A stretch of 28,139 bases of DNA from Lingula anatina (GCF_001039355.2 NW_019775852.1:161765-189903), one strand, 5' to 3'; numbered from the stretch's first letter, positions 1 to 12,472 are shown. Program-made: numbers and translations. The notes: generated from the letters alone by a model not told the origin.

Positions 1-131
1 GCCCTCTCGCACCGATTTTGGGGTACCCAGAGGATGTCATCCATAAAAATAAAAAAGTGTGGCCTAATGAACAAAATGGTTACTGCTGTACAAATATCCT
101 ACGCTTATCTAGGATTTAGTCAAAAACTCAC

Positions 132-397
132 CCTCCAGACACAACTCTAGCCAAATCTTTCAAATTTGCCCTCACTCCTGGGGTAAGGATGTAGTTCTCA
201 GGTGTGTGTGGCTCCTTTCCCCCTGTGGGGACCCAGAACCCTTCAAAGAGCAAGCTACCACCACCCTGGGGTTCAGGGAGTGGCTTCTTCAAAATGCTCT
301 TCATGTTAGACTTCCCTAAGATATGCTGGCAGATGAGCTGTTCTACTACAGGGTGTGAGGATCTGTCAACTTGTGTCAGGAAACTCAAGCAAAATCC
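132..397 (-). other. MDN1: MDN1 exon 22: lead-in to AAA3
   Basis: The exon ends with ENYILTPGVRANLKDLARVV plus SGG, the usual sequence just before an AAA Walker A (compare exon 7: RRNLRSLSLAVASG). The donor GTGAG lies at 127-131, and 1-126 is intron. The AAA3 Walker A should lie in the next exon, left of the window. Confidence 0.85.
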
Positions 398-3300
398 CTA
401 TAAAACAAATGCACAAGTTTTTTTTTTTTTCATTTCTTTTTTTCAATTTTTACTTAACAACAGTGCTTAGTATTTAATACCACTTTTATGTTCTATACTG
501 ATACTATGATGTCATATTACTGAAGTGATGTGTACTGATTTCCATATTCTTCATTTTAATTGTAAGTAACCAAATGACAAACATGGCATGAAAGATTGTT
601 CTCAAAAGGTAACAGAGACATCCTTTTAAAAATCTATTCTACCAATTTTTTGTGTACCTCATACAAAGATCTGGGAACAGTTCCACACGGGTTTGATGCC
701 GAGTGCTTCAATGCCCTACATAGTGTCCGCAGACTGTAGTGTGGACGATGTCCAGTACCATCTGTCAGTTTCTTGGCTGCCTCATTCCTAATGGTCAAAT
801 AGAACTTCACTATACCCTCCACCTGGGCAGCAGTGAGGGATAATCCTTTCAGATACTCATTGACTAGGATTTTCAGGTCTGGGACACTTTCTAGCTCATC
901 CACAAATATCTCAGTAAATCTGGAACAAGACAAAGAAGAGTTACCCATAAGTTCAATGATAAGTAAAGCAAAAAAACTTCTTGGTATCCAAAGGCAACTA
1001 CTTATCAACAAAAACAGAAATATAGCTTAATTTAATACACTAAAAGTTTTCTTTAAGCAAAGTTTCTGGAAAGAAAGTGCTCACCTATTTCTAATTCCTA
1101 GGGGTAAATCTTTCTTGCCTACATCAGTTGCAGGATTCATGCAAGCAAACAGGCGGAACTCAGGGTGGCGTACTATTGGTTTCGTGTCCCTGGAAATAAG
1201 TATACAAATACATAAATCAGTTCTTTAACGCAAAACTGACAGGCAACACTGTATGAACATCAGCCTATCTGATAGAAAAATCTCCCCTTTCCTGAAATTC
1301 TTTTTTTTTTTCTTTTGATAATATAATACAAGATCCAGCATCCTTCTTACCCACAAAAAAGTGCATATCAGTGAAAGGAAGAAAAAATACCATCCCTGAC
1401 CTACCCTCTTTCCATAAGGACCACAGAGCCAGCAGTGCTCTCCAGTAACCCACTCAAACACTCCAGTGTCTCCGTGGTAGCCAGGTTTATCTCGTCCAGC
1501 AACACCCAGTCTCCTGCCTTCAATGCTTTCACTAGTGTTCCCTGAACAAAGCAAATATAAAAGCACCTACAAACAGTCCTTAAATATATTCCTTTCTAAT
1601 AAATATTGTACTGATTATAAGAGAATATTTAAAAGAGACAAAGTATCTTTACCTGCATATATATCAACCCCATTATTTAGCTCACAAATAAGTATTTAAA
1701 TGACACCTGTTCTAACATGAAAGACTAGGGTTACCTCAAGAAATGTGAATGCTAGAGAATTTTCTGTCTGGCTAATTTGAATCTTCAGCTGCTGCAATCT
1801 TTTACCAATATCCACCCATTTAGCATGCATCTCAGCACCTGCAAAAGACATTCACATAATATAGCCATCACTCAGCTATAAAGAGAGAGATAGGTAAAGT
1901 TCAAATAAGGTGAAAATATTTTATTACTCAATGACTTGACAGATATAAATTGTAGTGATTAAAAAGCAAACAAAGTATTACATGTTTAACTGACCTTCTT
2001 CATATTTCTTAACTCCTTGTTGCTGAGTGTGACTGATCAATTTTAAAAGATCAGACCACCTCTTTTTTGCAAAACATTCCTGTAAAAAGAAAAAACAAAA
2101 CCAATTACACAGTTACCAATAAAAGTTATCATTTGAAAAGTTGGCTAAAACTTATACGTAATAATTATAAAAATAATATGCTCCCTCTAAATTATCAGAA
2201 AAATGTCTGAAAATATAACATTATTATTATATATACAATTTCATCACCTGTATGTGACCTAAAAACTTGATATTCTGTTTCCTTGAGAAACTTTGACAAA
2301 ACACTGCTTCAAAATCTTCTCTGAATGGGGCAACCACAAGGCGTAAATCTACAGGCTTAAATCTGTAAGTAAATGTATAAACAATCTTTCTAGGGAAAGA
2401 TAAATCACTAAAAAGTCCAAATTGAACTAAACCTTTTCCTAATCTCAGACAATCACCTTGGGCTTTAAATTCTGATATGTATAACATTATGTACTATAGT
2501 TACAACATGAGTCGCCTGCTGTATGTGACATACAAGAGGGTAATTATACTGAGGTGCAGCCAATATATAATTTGCTCTTGTATGTCCCATACAGTGGATG
2601 GGTATTTGTAACTGACTTATCCTACAGCTGGCACTTCCATCAATAGGATGAACACAACATATTTCAGTTCAACTTACCCTCCCAGCAGATCAGCACTGTC
2701 ACTTTGTTGATTCATGTTGATCACATTTAAATGATGACCTGAAAAGGAAAGATTGGGTTGTCAGTAGTTGCCATCTATTGTAAAATGCAAAATTAAGTTT
2801 TTAAAAACTTTAATTTCTTGTTAAATGCACCTTGAAGTTACAACAGTTTTCACCTTTATTATTAACAATATCACAATTACATACCAGTGGCTCTACCTAC
2901 CTGTTTGCTGGGCAAGATATTGCACAGCTGATGTCTTGCCAACTCCCGTTTCCCCTACCAGCAGTACAGGCTCCATGTTGGCCACACACACTGCTACCCT
3001 CTCCAACAGAATAGCAGCATCTCTGGTGAATGCAAAATTCACAGCTGATGGCCTGTAAGTAAATAACCAAATCCCGTTAAAACCATTCTCTGTCATCTTC
3101 ACAGTATATATAAATGCTACGTGTTAGAATAATGGCTCAACGTACTAAAAGATCCCGTGCTTTAGATTAATAAGTGAAAAGACAAAGAGTAGATTACAGA
3201 AATCTGCAGACTTTACATAATGTTCTGCAACTCGGAATGCTTTTACCTGTTCAGAGCCAAAGTTTCAGCCACCTTTATTGGTATGTTAGCCCTTCCAGAC

Positions 3301-6300
3301 TTGAGGGAGCACTGAGAGACCTCAACATCTGGTTTGTATTTGCAGCAGTAATATTCGGCCTGAAATACAAAATATAAAACTTCCAAATAAATTCCATGGT
3401 CAAACTTATCATGCATATCACCTTAGATCAGTAAGTGTCAAGGTATATTATAGTTGTTCATCCCTTTTTGCCCCTTCTATTAAGATCCTAGTAAGCTTGT
3501 ATAAGAATGTTGATGATACACATCAAACTATTTTGTTACCACTGAAAAAAATTAAACTATTGCAATCCACTGAAATTTCATTCTCGTATGGTTTCCGGAA
3601 AACAATAATCATAGTTTTGACTCAATGGTTTTAGTGGCACTCATTACAGCATTTTAGAAAAAATCTCTTAGAAAATCATAATCTTTTGTCCATAAAAATT
3701 TTAGATACTGTATGCATATATTATCTTATTCAATGAAGAGCCAATAGCAACATCTACTTTGACACCAAATTTGTACCTAAAATTGTACCCTCCCTCACCT
3801 TAGCTTTGGTAACATTGAGTCTGGCACCTATGGCCTCTGCCAGCGGTAGTCTCTTGTCAGGTTTGGATAGGCAAGCACAGAAACAGTCCAATGCTTCCTG
3901 CAGGACCACATTAGCTGTCACACTCTGAGTTACATCAAAGTCCTTTGAAATTCTATGGCACCACTTAATAAGATCTCTATAATTAAATGAAAAGGGAATA
4001 ACAATAAACTATATGTAATTTTCTTTAATTGCAACTCATTCACAAGTAGTGCAATAATGCCAACTACCACTTATATTAGGTTAAAATCTTTTTATGATAC
4101 CAACCAAAAACTTTCCTGCACTTATTTATGCAGTTTTCATGGAACAACAAATTTTCACCGCTTTCCTAATAGAAATGTTTCTTTTCAAATTCACATTCAC
4201 CTTGTTGAAATCAGCCTGCCATCATGTGACAGGAACTTTCCTATGGAGTCCAAACCATATTCTTCTGCAGTGGAATCAGACGATAGCTCATGCTTTCCAG
4301 CAGACAACATGAAGTAGATGTCCAGCAGACGGTCCACTACAGTGGACAGCTGTGGGTGAGTGGTAATTATCACCTAAGACGATTCCAAAACAAGGCCTGA
4401 GCACAGGAAACTCTATTTATTCATTTTCATCAGAGATGATCTTTATAATAATAATAATAGCATTCTTGCTCCTAAAAGCTGTGCAGATAAGAAATACTAT
4501 TTCGGGGTTTTAATTACTTCTTTAGATTTCCATACACTGTTCATTTTAGACTTGTTTTCTGAAAAATATTGGATAACACACCTGCTGTAGTTCAGTTCTT
4601 GACAGGGGTTCTACATTTAGCTTTGCCCACATTCTCTCCAACATGGAAGAGTTTGACCTTTGTTGTCTAAACAGTCCTGTAGCACTACTAAGTAGCCTGC
4701 AACGTTGCAATAAAAAGCACTGTGCCATTAAAATGCCATAATGGTTTTACCCTCATAAACATATACATATTAAATAAAATAAAGACAAGAATTGAATCAG
4801 AGAGCTTTAATTTTACCAAAATATTAAAAATTTTCTACAGTGATCAATTATCAAATTATGGCAAGAAATACACTACTCTCTAATGCTCCCCATGTATAAG
4901 GTACAGGACAAGTGGAAGTACACAAACCTTTGAGTTGCAAAAAGTTGAAACCCAGGAGCAGCCTTGAGGACTCCACCATGACTGGGCAGCGCCAGGGTAC
5001 CCGACTCCAGGATAGGCACCAAAACTGAGACCACATCCATAGGAGCATAATCTGAAAAAGCACATCAAATTTACTTCAACTATGCATGGATGTGATTAAT
5101 CCTCCCCTCCAATACCAGATTCTAGAATCCAAATGGAAAAGAGTAATGTTATAAATAAATGACTAGACAGACAAATACAAATGAATGTCATGCTGATTAA
5201 AATATTTCAACCCTTTTTCAAGTTATCCATCTCATAAATCTTTTTATTAATTTTTAATAGCCCTCACTGATCTCTATAGTGGATTAAACAAATCATATAC
5301 AAGCCCCAAGAGAGACTTCCTTTCAAAATAAGATGGTCACTCTTGAGGACAACAGTACTAACAATTGCCCATTTTGACATGTCGGCTTCATTTACTGAAG
5401 GGCAGTAGTTGACTATCTTAGTGTAGCCTCAGATAAACCCAAAACCTTGACTTTTTGAAACAAGCCTGGGGGCTGTTACCTATGTCCTCTAGTAAAATCC
5501 AGTTTCCTTGTGTCATGGCTTGAGTGAGGGGACCTGGCTGCCACACAAACTCTCCAGGAATGTCTGTGCAACAATATGTTCCAAGCAAAGCCTGGAAACA
5601 TCACACATAAATATTATATTAACAATTCACATCAGTATTGTACACATAACATATATGACAATGGCAAGGTAAATAGTTGTAAATCATCATCACAGCATTA
5701 AAAAGTCATTTTAACAAAAATATCACTTTTTGCTAGAATGATGTATGATAATCTCAAACCTGTGATGCAAGAAATTAAAAAATTCCCAAAAAACAAAGTT
5801 ACAAGTGCTGAGGCAACAGATTTTATAAAGTTTTCGGTTTCAATGCAAGTATGTCATAAATAACACATTTTAATGAAATTTCCTGAAATTTTTACCTTAC
5901 TGTCAGTCTGATCTCCCAACTGAATTTTGATGAGGTCTGGCGTTCCATTCCGCCCTGTCAGTCTAGCTAGGTGTTCAACCAATGCAGTTTTCCCACACCC
6001 TACAGGTCCTTGCAACAAAACAGGCTGGCCAGAGGCCACAGCAAGAGAGAGGCTACGGAGGTTTCTGCGAGTGGATGGTACTGGCACCAGAGATTCTTCC
6101 ACAGGCTGAATATCCCAATTGTAACATTTTCATTCTTCAGGAGTATCAATATATTTTGCATTTATGAATTTGAACAGTGCAAAAAGTTGTTAAATGGTTC
6201 CTGATCATTTTCACAGTTAATAATTTTTTTAAAATTTTTAATTTTAACAGGTTTAACAAGAATTCATAAAAAGTGCTGAGTTATATTTCTATTTAAATGA

Positions 6301-8601
6301 AAAATCAGAGAAAGAAATCTTTAAGAGGGTTATTACTTTGGAAATGCCATAAAGTAACTTTGGCAAAAGTACTCCACACACTGATACCACAGCTGGACTA
6401 AGATCAGAATCCACCAAACTTCTCTTGGTATAGCTCAGCTTCTCTATTTCTTCTGATCTGGGCTGCTTTGGATTGACAAGCAATAATGCTCTCTCGTCTT
6501 GCTGCAAAGATTCTACTTCCATTCCGTGTCTAAAAAAAGGTGCAAATTGGTGATAAATTTGAAATTTTCAATAGGCAAAAACTATCAAACTTTCAAATAC
6601 ATAATTATATAATCACATAATCATATTTCTATAAAGTAATTGTGGTGCTTTTCAATTTTATTGCTACCACTCAATAGGAATGTTCAAAATTTAAGATATT
6701 ATTACCTTAAAAATAAAGTATCTGTAAAATTCACAATTTCCAAATATTAAAAAGATGAAGTTCTTTCTGTATATCAATTGAATTTAAAACACAAACATGG
6801 ATGAAATCCACATTTATGTCAAAATTGTAAATTTAACTATCATAAATTAAATTCTGAAAACTTACTTGATAACTAGTTTTCTTTCAGTTTCTTCATCTAT
6901 ATATTTTCTCATGAAGATTTTTTTCTGTACATCTGACATTCCAGTTAATAAGGCAATGGCTTTGACAGCAAACCTGAAAACAGTGCACAAGGATATGATA
7001 TTCATATATATGAAATTCAAAACATAACAGACACTAACTAGTTTTAAAAAATATGTTTAGTATAATGACATGAAAACAAAAACTGGAATGGACTGATGTG
7101 CAGAATGAGCATGAATGGGATCAAATACAGAGCAGTACACAGATAATCACATGCAATAAAGAATCATTTTAAACAGTAACTCTAATACACAGTTAAACAA
7201 TAGCAAATGACCCAAATAATTATACCCATTTGTTTTTATACACAATACACCAGCATGGTGACCTTACCATCTAGTTTCCAAATCTTCAGTTTTCAGAAAC
7301 CTCAAGAATGGGCTCCAGTCATACACTTGTCTGAACTCTCTGCATGCACTCTTCAACAAACAGTGGACAGCTTGGCATACAGTCAACAAGGAAGCAGGCT
7401 TTTGTTTCTGTGGAATTTGAATAAATATTAGTTTAATTCACTATTACAATTAACAATATCAACGTCATCTCTCAATTATATTTAATTTATTTCCAACCAC
7501 AGATTCTGTTTGTGATTATCTAGACTGTGGATGGCTAAACAATCTAAAAAACAATATTAGCAAACATTTTATCATACTCTGAATACCTTCCTGGGTTTCT
7601 TCTTTACTGGTTGTTCCTCTTCAGGCACAATGAAAAATGTCGGCCTGGAACTCATATACTCCACAGAAAACCTGTACAAGATGACAAGAAAAAATTCAAA
7701 TGGAAAGCACAGATACTACTTGTTTTGAATTTCAATTTCATGTCAATTTTTGAAAGTCTGACATAACTTCATACTAAGGGGAAATAAATGTATTTAGCTC
7801 TCTTTGGGAAAATTCATATTTGACTTTCTTTCTTTTTTTGTTTTTTCTTTTTTTCAAAGAAGCATACAAGAAAATTTTCAAAGTGTTTAAAAATCAAATA
7901 TTAAGTTTCATAGAATAACTTGAAAAATATAATTACTAAAAATACCTTAAAGCATCTGGGCAGATGTTTATTACTTTACTCAATGCTATACACAGCTTTT
8001 GGTGCTTGACAAATGATAGATGTCCACCTTGTGTAACATCAGTTTTAGCTCTCTCAAGGACTTCTAACATCAGTCCTCTGAAGGCACGTGCAATGTCAGC
8101 TGTACAGTCAGGTAAAACAAATAGTTTGCTGATACATGTCAAAAAATTCTGCCTGTCAGCTGGAGTCCACATCTGCAATTAAAAATCAAATGGGTGTGTG
8201 AGTGCTAGTCCTAGGAATGGAAGTCCGGAGTCCCATATGATAAGTACAGGTTATGGTTAGTTGGAGAATCAGGGTTAGTATATGGGATAAATATTATCTG
8301 TACAAAGTAATGGGAAAGTGACTATGGTTCCTAGGGGACTAATATTTCTGTCACAAAGGGTATATGTGGATTTAATCTGAGCAGAACAAAACTGACGGCT
8401 TAAACCAACAAAAAATTTTAAGCGTCACTGGCTGTCAACTCAACAGAACACACTCACGGTACTACCCCCCCCCCCCCTCCCATCATCTCAATGTACCTGT
8501 TTTGGAAGAAAGCCTTGAAGTTCTGCTCCACACTTTCCATTCTCTTTACAAAGTGTCTCTAAAGATTCAGACACATTAGCACCAAGGTCTTCGACATCCA
8601 T
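132..8601 (-). CDS. MDN1: Midasin (MDN1/Rea1), N-terminal part, 22 exons, continues past left edge
   Basis: Midasin is the dynein-like AAA+ ATPase that strips assembly factors from pre-60S ribosomes in nucleolus and nucleoplasm (family knowledge). I joined 22 exons, all GT-AG and phase-consistent: 8497-8601, 7946-8172, 7587-7671, 7268-7407, 6866-6973, 6337-6529, 5896-6105, 5480-5591, 4928-5051, 4582-4696, 4201-4373, 3799-3976, 3247-3359, 2901-3052, 2678-2738, 2248-2362, 1995-2079, 1735-1838, 1405-1541, 1085-1189, 658-919, 132-397. They give about 1056 residues with no internal stop. Visible motifs are Walker A GPVGCGKT (319-326), Walker B ILLEDID (388-394), a second Walker A GETGVGKT (661-668), Walker B LLDEINLA (814-821) and sensor-like ACMNPATD (861-868). 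The start ATG at 8601 has a favourable AAAATGG context and opens exon 1. The remaining AAA modules, linker, acidic region and MIDAS domain lie outside the window. Exon borders are inferred from sequence only. Confidence 0.95.
658..3052 (-). other. MDN1: MDN1 exons 14-21: AAA2 module
   Basis: Exon 14 has Walker A GETGVGKTS, exon 19 Walker B LLDEINLA and exon 20 the sensor-like ACMNPATD followed by LPLGIRNR, a likely arginine-finger region. Exons 16-18 (GFKPVDLR to the end of exon 18) form an insertion of about 100 residues between Walker A and Walker B. It probably corresponds to the helical insert known in Rea1 AAA2 (inference). Exon 21 contains HRPHYSLRTLCRAL, a signature recurring in midasins. 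Confidence 0.88.
2521..2592. repeat. Inverted repeat / hairpin in MDN1 intron 15
   Basis: The left arm 2521-2538 (GTATGTGACATACAAGAG) pairs with 2575-2592 at 17 of 18 positions. A second inner stem of about 6 bp (near 2543-2548 with 2565-2571) lies inside, so the whole 72 nt can fold like a small precursor hairpin. It could be a small inverted-repeat mobile element remnant or a structured RNA. No target duplication is evident. Confidence 0.6.
3247..6105 (-). other. MDN1: MDN1 exons 7-13: AAA1 module
   Basis: Exon 7 carries Walker A GPVGCGKT and exon 8 ends in the Walker B core LLEDI, with the final D split across the exon 8/9 junction. Exon 9 holds VVSVLVPILESGTLALPSHG, typical of the strand and helix after Walker B in midasin AAA1. 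Exon 11 (TTHPQLSTVVDRLLDIY) and exon 12 complete the small helical subdomain. All seven exons stay in one frame when joined. Confidence 0.85.
6337..8601 (-). other. MDN1: MDN1 exons 1-6: N-terminal domain (residues 1-286)
   Basis: These six exons encode the region before the first ATPase module. It is mostly helical-looking and lacks nucleotide-binding motifs. A short basic stretch, KKKPRK, ends exon 3 (near residue 139). Intron 1 (8173-8496) holds a run of 13 C (8465-8477), a site prone to length error in sequencing. The N-terminal domain of Mdn1 precedes the ring in known structures; matching this part to that domain rests on position and length. Confidence 0.85.
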
Positions 8602-8621
8602 TTTAGCTCTATATGTTTACA

Positions 8622-8669
8622 TTAATCATCTGTCCGTATTTCTTTACTTCCACTGCCCTGCTCCAGCAT
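8622..8669 (-). other. Possible upstream ORF of MDN1 (15 codons)
   Basis: On the minus strand an ATG at 8669 opens 15 codons and stops with TAA at 8622, 20 bases before the MDN1 ATG. It would matter only if transcription starts upstream of 8669, which the sequence cannot show. Confidence 0.25.
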
Positions 8670-8681
8670 GTTGATTTCTTT

Positions 8682-8687
8682 CACGTG
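8682..8687. promoter_or_regulatory. CACGTG E-box near MDN1 start
   Basis: A perfect CACGTG lies 80 bases upstream of the MDN1 ATG. CACGTG is the canonical bHLH (MYC/MAX, USF) site and is frequent in promoters of animal ribosome-biogenesis genes. Function here is inference; six bases can occur by chance. Confidence 0.3.
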
Positions 8688-9117
8688 TAGTAAAGCATGT
8701 AGAAAACATGGAATGAAATGTTGTATAGTGACAGGCTGGGCCGGTTTAAAAATTCCATTTGATTCATAAAGTATGTATCAACCTCAAATCCGCTACTTCA
8801 AAAGTAATTAAAATTCAATTTTTTTGCTATTTTCTTGGTATCTTTATTTGATATCATAAAATAAGTTAAATGCTATTTCCAGCAGAAGTGCACACTGTTC
8901 GTTAATTTTTCTACTTACAGTGCAGGGTTTACTTTTAGAATAAATGTTCAAAATCGGGATAAACCCATTGCCACTTCATCAAAAATAGAAAAACAAATAA
9001 ATCGGTGTAATCTTTATTTTCAAATACACCACAATATTCTTAATAAATTATGAAATTTATGACATATAATTTAACTGCAGATCTATAATAATGTGCGCAA
9101 AAGCTTACTGCGCGGCT

Positions 9118-9125
9118 TGACGTCA
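9118..9125. promoter_or_regulatory. Perfect cAMP-response-type element TGACGTCA
   Basis: The full palindromic 8-mer TGACGTCA lies 115 bases upstream of the IST1 ATG, beside GCGCAA and GCGCGG words. This is the consensus of CREB/ATF proteins and is a typical proximal promoter site. Binding is not shown by sequence alone. Confidence 0.45.
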
Positions 9126-9240
9126 CCAGGAAAACAAGGAAGAGTCATCTTCTTGTGATTATTGAGACGATTTCAAAATAGAATATCCAGCGCATATAGA
9201 AACTGTCATCGAATTCGGTTAGTAACATTTAGTCTCCAAG

Positions 9241-11026
9241 ATGTTTAAAAGCGGGCCGAATTACAATAAGCTCAAGACGAATCTTCGTCTATGCATAAAT
9301 CGTCTGAAATTGTTAGAAAAGAAGAAGGCCGAGTTAGCGATGAAGGCCAGAAAGGAAATTGCCGATTATATTAGTGCTGCGAAAGAAGATCGTGCTAGAA
9401 TCAGAGTTGAGTGTATAGTTCGAGAAGATTATCTGGTGGAAGCTATGGAAATCCTAGAGATGTACTGTGATTTACTTTTGGCGAGATTTGGTTTGGTGCA
9501 AACATTAAAGTAAGTGCATGGTATAACTAGATCCATCAATATACTATTCACCACTTCTAATGATTAGGTCATATTTAGCCTCTAATACGTCTACTTACCT
9601 AGTTCTTCTAAAGTAAACTAGATAGCATCACTGACAGAACTTTTTTTTACTTTTTGCCTTCACTGATTAACAGCTCTGTGATCATTTGGGGTCTTTTGCA
9701 GTCTCCCAGGTCTTTTCATAGTTTTCTTAATTAAGTTATGTTTCTTATATCCAAATAACTTGCTTTGGCCATTCACTTACAAATTTAAATGTTTTTATAA
9801 AAAAAAACTTCGAGCCCATTCAAATATTATGGATCATAGCAGGGGTGAAATTTGTTGTAATCCCATCAGTTCACAATTGCCCTGAAATATATTGTTACAC
9901 TGATATGTTTTATGTTGTCTTTTTAGGGAACTAGACCCAGGTTTAGAAGAGCCTATTGCCAGCATTATATGGGCCACCCCAAGACTCCAGGCAGACTGTG
10001 CTGAACTCAAAGCAGTCTCAGAACAGCTCACACACAAGTATGGCAAAGAATTTGCTGAGGCTTCGCGCACCAATTCCCTTAACCTTGTCAATGATAAACT
10101 CATTCACAAACTGAGTGTACATGCACCACCAAAGCTTCTCATTGAGAAGTACATGATTGAAATTGCTAGGACATATAATGTGCCGTTTGAACCAGATCCC
10201 ACTGTGATGAGAGATGATGAAATTTATGCTGCAGAAAGTACACTGATCAATTTTGACAATAACAAGCCTGGTGGTGGACCATCAGATGGAGGTTTCTCAG
10301 GGCCATCCTCTGGAGGAGGAAGTGGTGGTGGAGGGGGTGGGTTCCCAGTTATGCCTGAAGTCAAGCCAATGGATGCTGCTTATCCACCCGGGGTATGATG
10401 TAAACATTGATTATCTTTAATCCATTTATTTTACAGTTACAGTTGTTTAAAGTTATTTGATGATATTCTTTATTGAGTGGACTTCTTAAGCAAGTTTAAA
10501 GATAAAGACAATTTTGGCAGATGTTAATTTTCACTTCTTTGTCACTTGGCAAAAATTCCTGTTATTTACAAATACTGCATATTGATATTTTTTTTCACAC
10601 ATGACTAATAGAAATGGTTCTTATTAAATAAAAGGTGTGAAAGAATTCATCTGGACATTTAAATTTATTTATAATTCCTAGGGTCCAGTAGCTGGTGCCT
10701 ATCCACCACCTTTGCCTGCAGTGCCAGCAGCCGGGAATCTTTATCCACCACAACAAGGAGGACATGCACCACCTTTCACTTACCCAGACCCACACGAGGT
10801 CAAGCCACCGCTACCTTCATATAATTCTCTTTATGATGGTCAAAAGCCTGCTTCAGCTCCTCCTGGCAACCAGCCTGGTGGGCCCCATATAGGAGGCATG
10901 CCTGACCTCCCAGACCTGCCTGCAGTCCCAGACAGCTTACCACCTGCAGGGGGAGCCTCTGTCAATGAAGATGTAGACTTTGATGATTTGACAAAAAGAT
11001 TTGAAGAGTTGAAGAAAAGAAAGTGA
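9241..11026 (+). CDS. IST1: IST1 homolog, ESCRT-III-associated factor
   Basis: Three coding exons, 9241-9509, 9927-10392 and 10682-11026, join to 359 residues, near the size I recall for vertebrate IST1. Residues 1-175 form the Ist1 domain, opening MFKSGPNYNKLKTNLRLCIN and rich in helices with KLLEKKK. Residues 205-229 are Gly/Ser-rich. The rest is Pro-rich with LPDLPAVPDSLP, resembling the MIM2-type motif, and the last 16 residues DFDDLTKRFEELKKRK fit a C-terminal MIT-interacting (MIM1) helix. Known family role: IST1 binds CHMP1 and recruits MIT proteins such as VPS4 and spastin in multivesicular body sorting, abscission and tubule scission. The start is the first ATG and opens the conserved domain directly. 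Confidence 0.95.
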
Positions 11027-12369
11027 ATGTTGTAGGTGTTGTGATGTAAATATCAGCAAAGGTCATATTAAGAGTGTTTATTTAAAGTACCATAATAGCA
11101 TCTTTGTAAAATGTTGTTTACTGACATGTTACCAAGGAGAATTTAAACTGTAGTTAGTGAAAAAATATCTGTAAATTATTGACTAGCTTAGACAAATGGC
11201 AATTCTGAAGCATTGAACAGGGAGTTTATTGGAAAATTTTCAGGAGCTCCCACAGCCTTTTGTCTTAAAAGCTCTACTTTTCTGCCCTTTGTTGAAGAAT
11301 TGCTATTAATTTTTTTGACTGATATAATGTAAATATACTGTTGAAAATTATTCGGCTTTTGCTCTCTAGCACTGCTAACACATGTAACGACCATGTGTGC
11401 AGGCATCTGACAAGCAGATAGCTTTACAGTGTAGAATTTTGATAGCAAAATAAAACTGGATTTGGAGCTAACATTGTAGATTTACAGCAAAACTTAATGT
11501 TTCATTGAAAGTGTGACAATTAGACCAATCTGGCAGTCTATACCTGTGCTGTAAAAGTGAAAGTGTTAAAAATATATCGTAATTTGGTATGTCTTTGCTT
11601 AAGGAATATAATATTACTTATAACTGTAGTTAACATTGTGTACTAAAAACACACCTGCAATTAACCCTATTATGTTTTCTGTTGTGCAGTCAAGGCCTAA
11701 TATTGCCAAGCAGATTTTGAGTTTGAACTTAGGTCTTCAAGAGGAAACGATTCACAAAAGACTACATGTGAATATGCAAAAGTGCCATTGGCTTTATCAA
11801 AACAGCGTTTGTCTTGTGTTAAGTTACTTTAACCACATTTAATATTAAGCAAGATTTCTTTTTAAATAAGAAATCATTCTCTGTAAAAAAAGTGTCATAA
11901 ATGACAATTGCAATAAATGAAAGACAAGGTTTTTTGTTTATATTCTTTACTTTCTATCAAAAATGTCTTATAGGAGTTAAATGCCATGAAAAATAAAATG
12001 GGAAAAATGTAAAAGATAAATAATCAGACTAATAGTGTCTGTCCTTAAAAAAGGCAAATCTACCACTTCTACAATATCTCAAGTATCTCCAGCCAAATGC
12101 CATTAACCATACATGCCCAATGAAGAATGTAAACATATTTACTACCTGAGTGCATTTTATAATTGGAGACATCACATTTTAGATCTAGACCGATTTAACT
12201 ATCAAACTAGGCCATTCAAAATGTAATGACAGATTGAACTTGCAGGATTTTCTACTACTTGTTCACTAAAGACAAACAACATCAAGTGGCCCTGACCAAC
12301 TGCTATCCTTGGCAAATATAAGATCTTGAATACCAAAATTTATGACATGACACATCTTTTTCCCTTTTC
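11027..12369. other. IST1 3' UTR and convergent intergenic sequence
   Basis: AT-rich sequence with two AATAAA signals for IST1 (11449 and 11912). I see no coding signal, RNA gene or complete repeat before the repeat fragment at 12370. Small open frames here have no recognisable content. Confidence 0.5.
11449..11454 (+). terminator. IST1 candidate polyadenylation signal (proximal)
   Basis: AATAAA about 420 bases after the IST1 stop. A second AATAAA at 11912-11917 would give a longer 3' UTR. The sequence cannot say which is used. Confidence 0.4.
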
Positions 12370-12445
12370 ATGTGCAGACAGATGTGTCTGTACATATAGC
12401 TGTTGCCTGTGTCTGTCGTCGTTATCATGCACTTTCAGTGTTATT
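12370..12445 (+). repeat. Solo fragment of the composite repeat head
   Basis: A degenerate palindrome arm followed by an intact TGTGTCTGTACATATAG, then GCCTGTGTCTGTCGTCGT and ATGCACTTT, reproduces the head of the repeats at 25244 and 26697. No core unit follows. It lies between two convergent genes, immediately 3' of the minus-strand gene's likely poly(A) signal. Confidence 0.75.
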
Positions 12446-12472
12446 ACTATATTAAAATCTGTTTTGTGCTTT

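Larger units (their letters stand above)
8602..9240. promoter_or_regulatory. MDN1/IST1 head-to-head intergenic region
   Basis: The two ATGs lie 639 bases apart on opposite strands, so both 5' UTRs and promoters must fit here unless distal exons exist. The part nearest IST1 has the only clearly CG-containing words (near 9094-9125). The rest is AT-rich with no recognisable gene, repeat or RNA. A shared or bidirectional promoter is inference. Confidence 0.6.

Noticed and set aside
4446-4460. Short ATA/AAT microsatellite in an MDN1 intron
   Set aside because: About five units, ordinary in AT-rich DNA.
5927-6204. Plus-strand open frames across MDN1 exon 7
   Set aside because: They are antisense shadows of a well-supported AAA1 exon with Walker A on the minus strand.
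8465-8477. Run of 13 C in MDN1 intron 1
   Set aside because: A simple homopolymer; length may be a sequencing artefact and no structure surrounds it.
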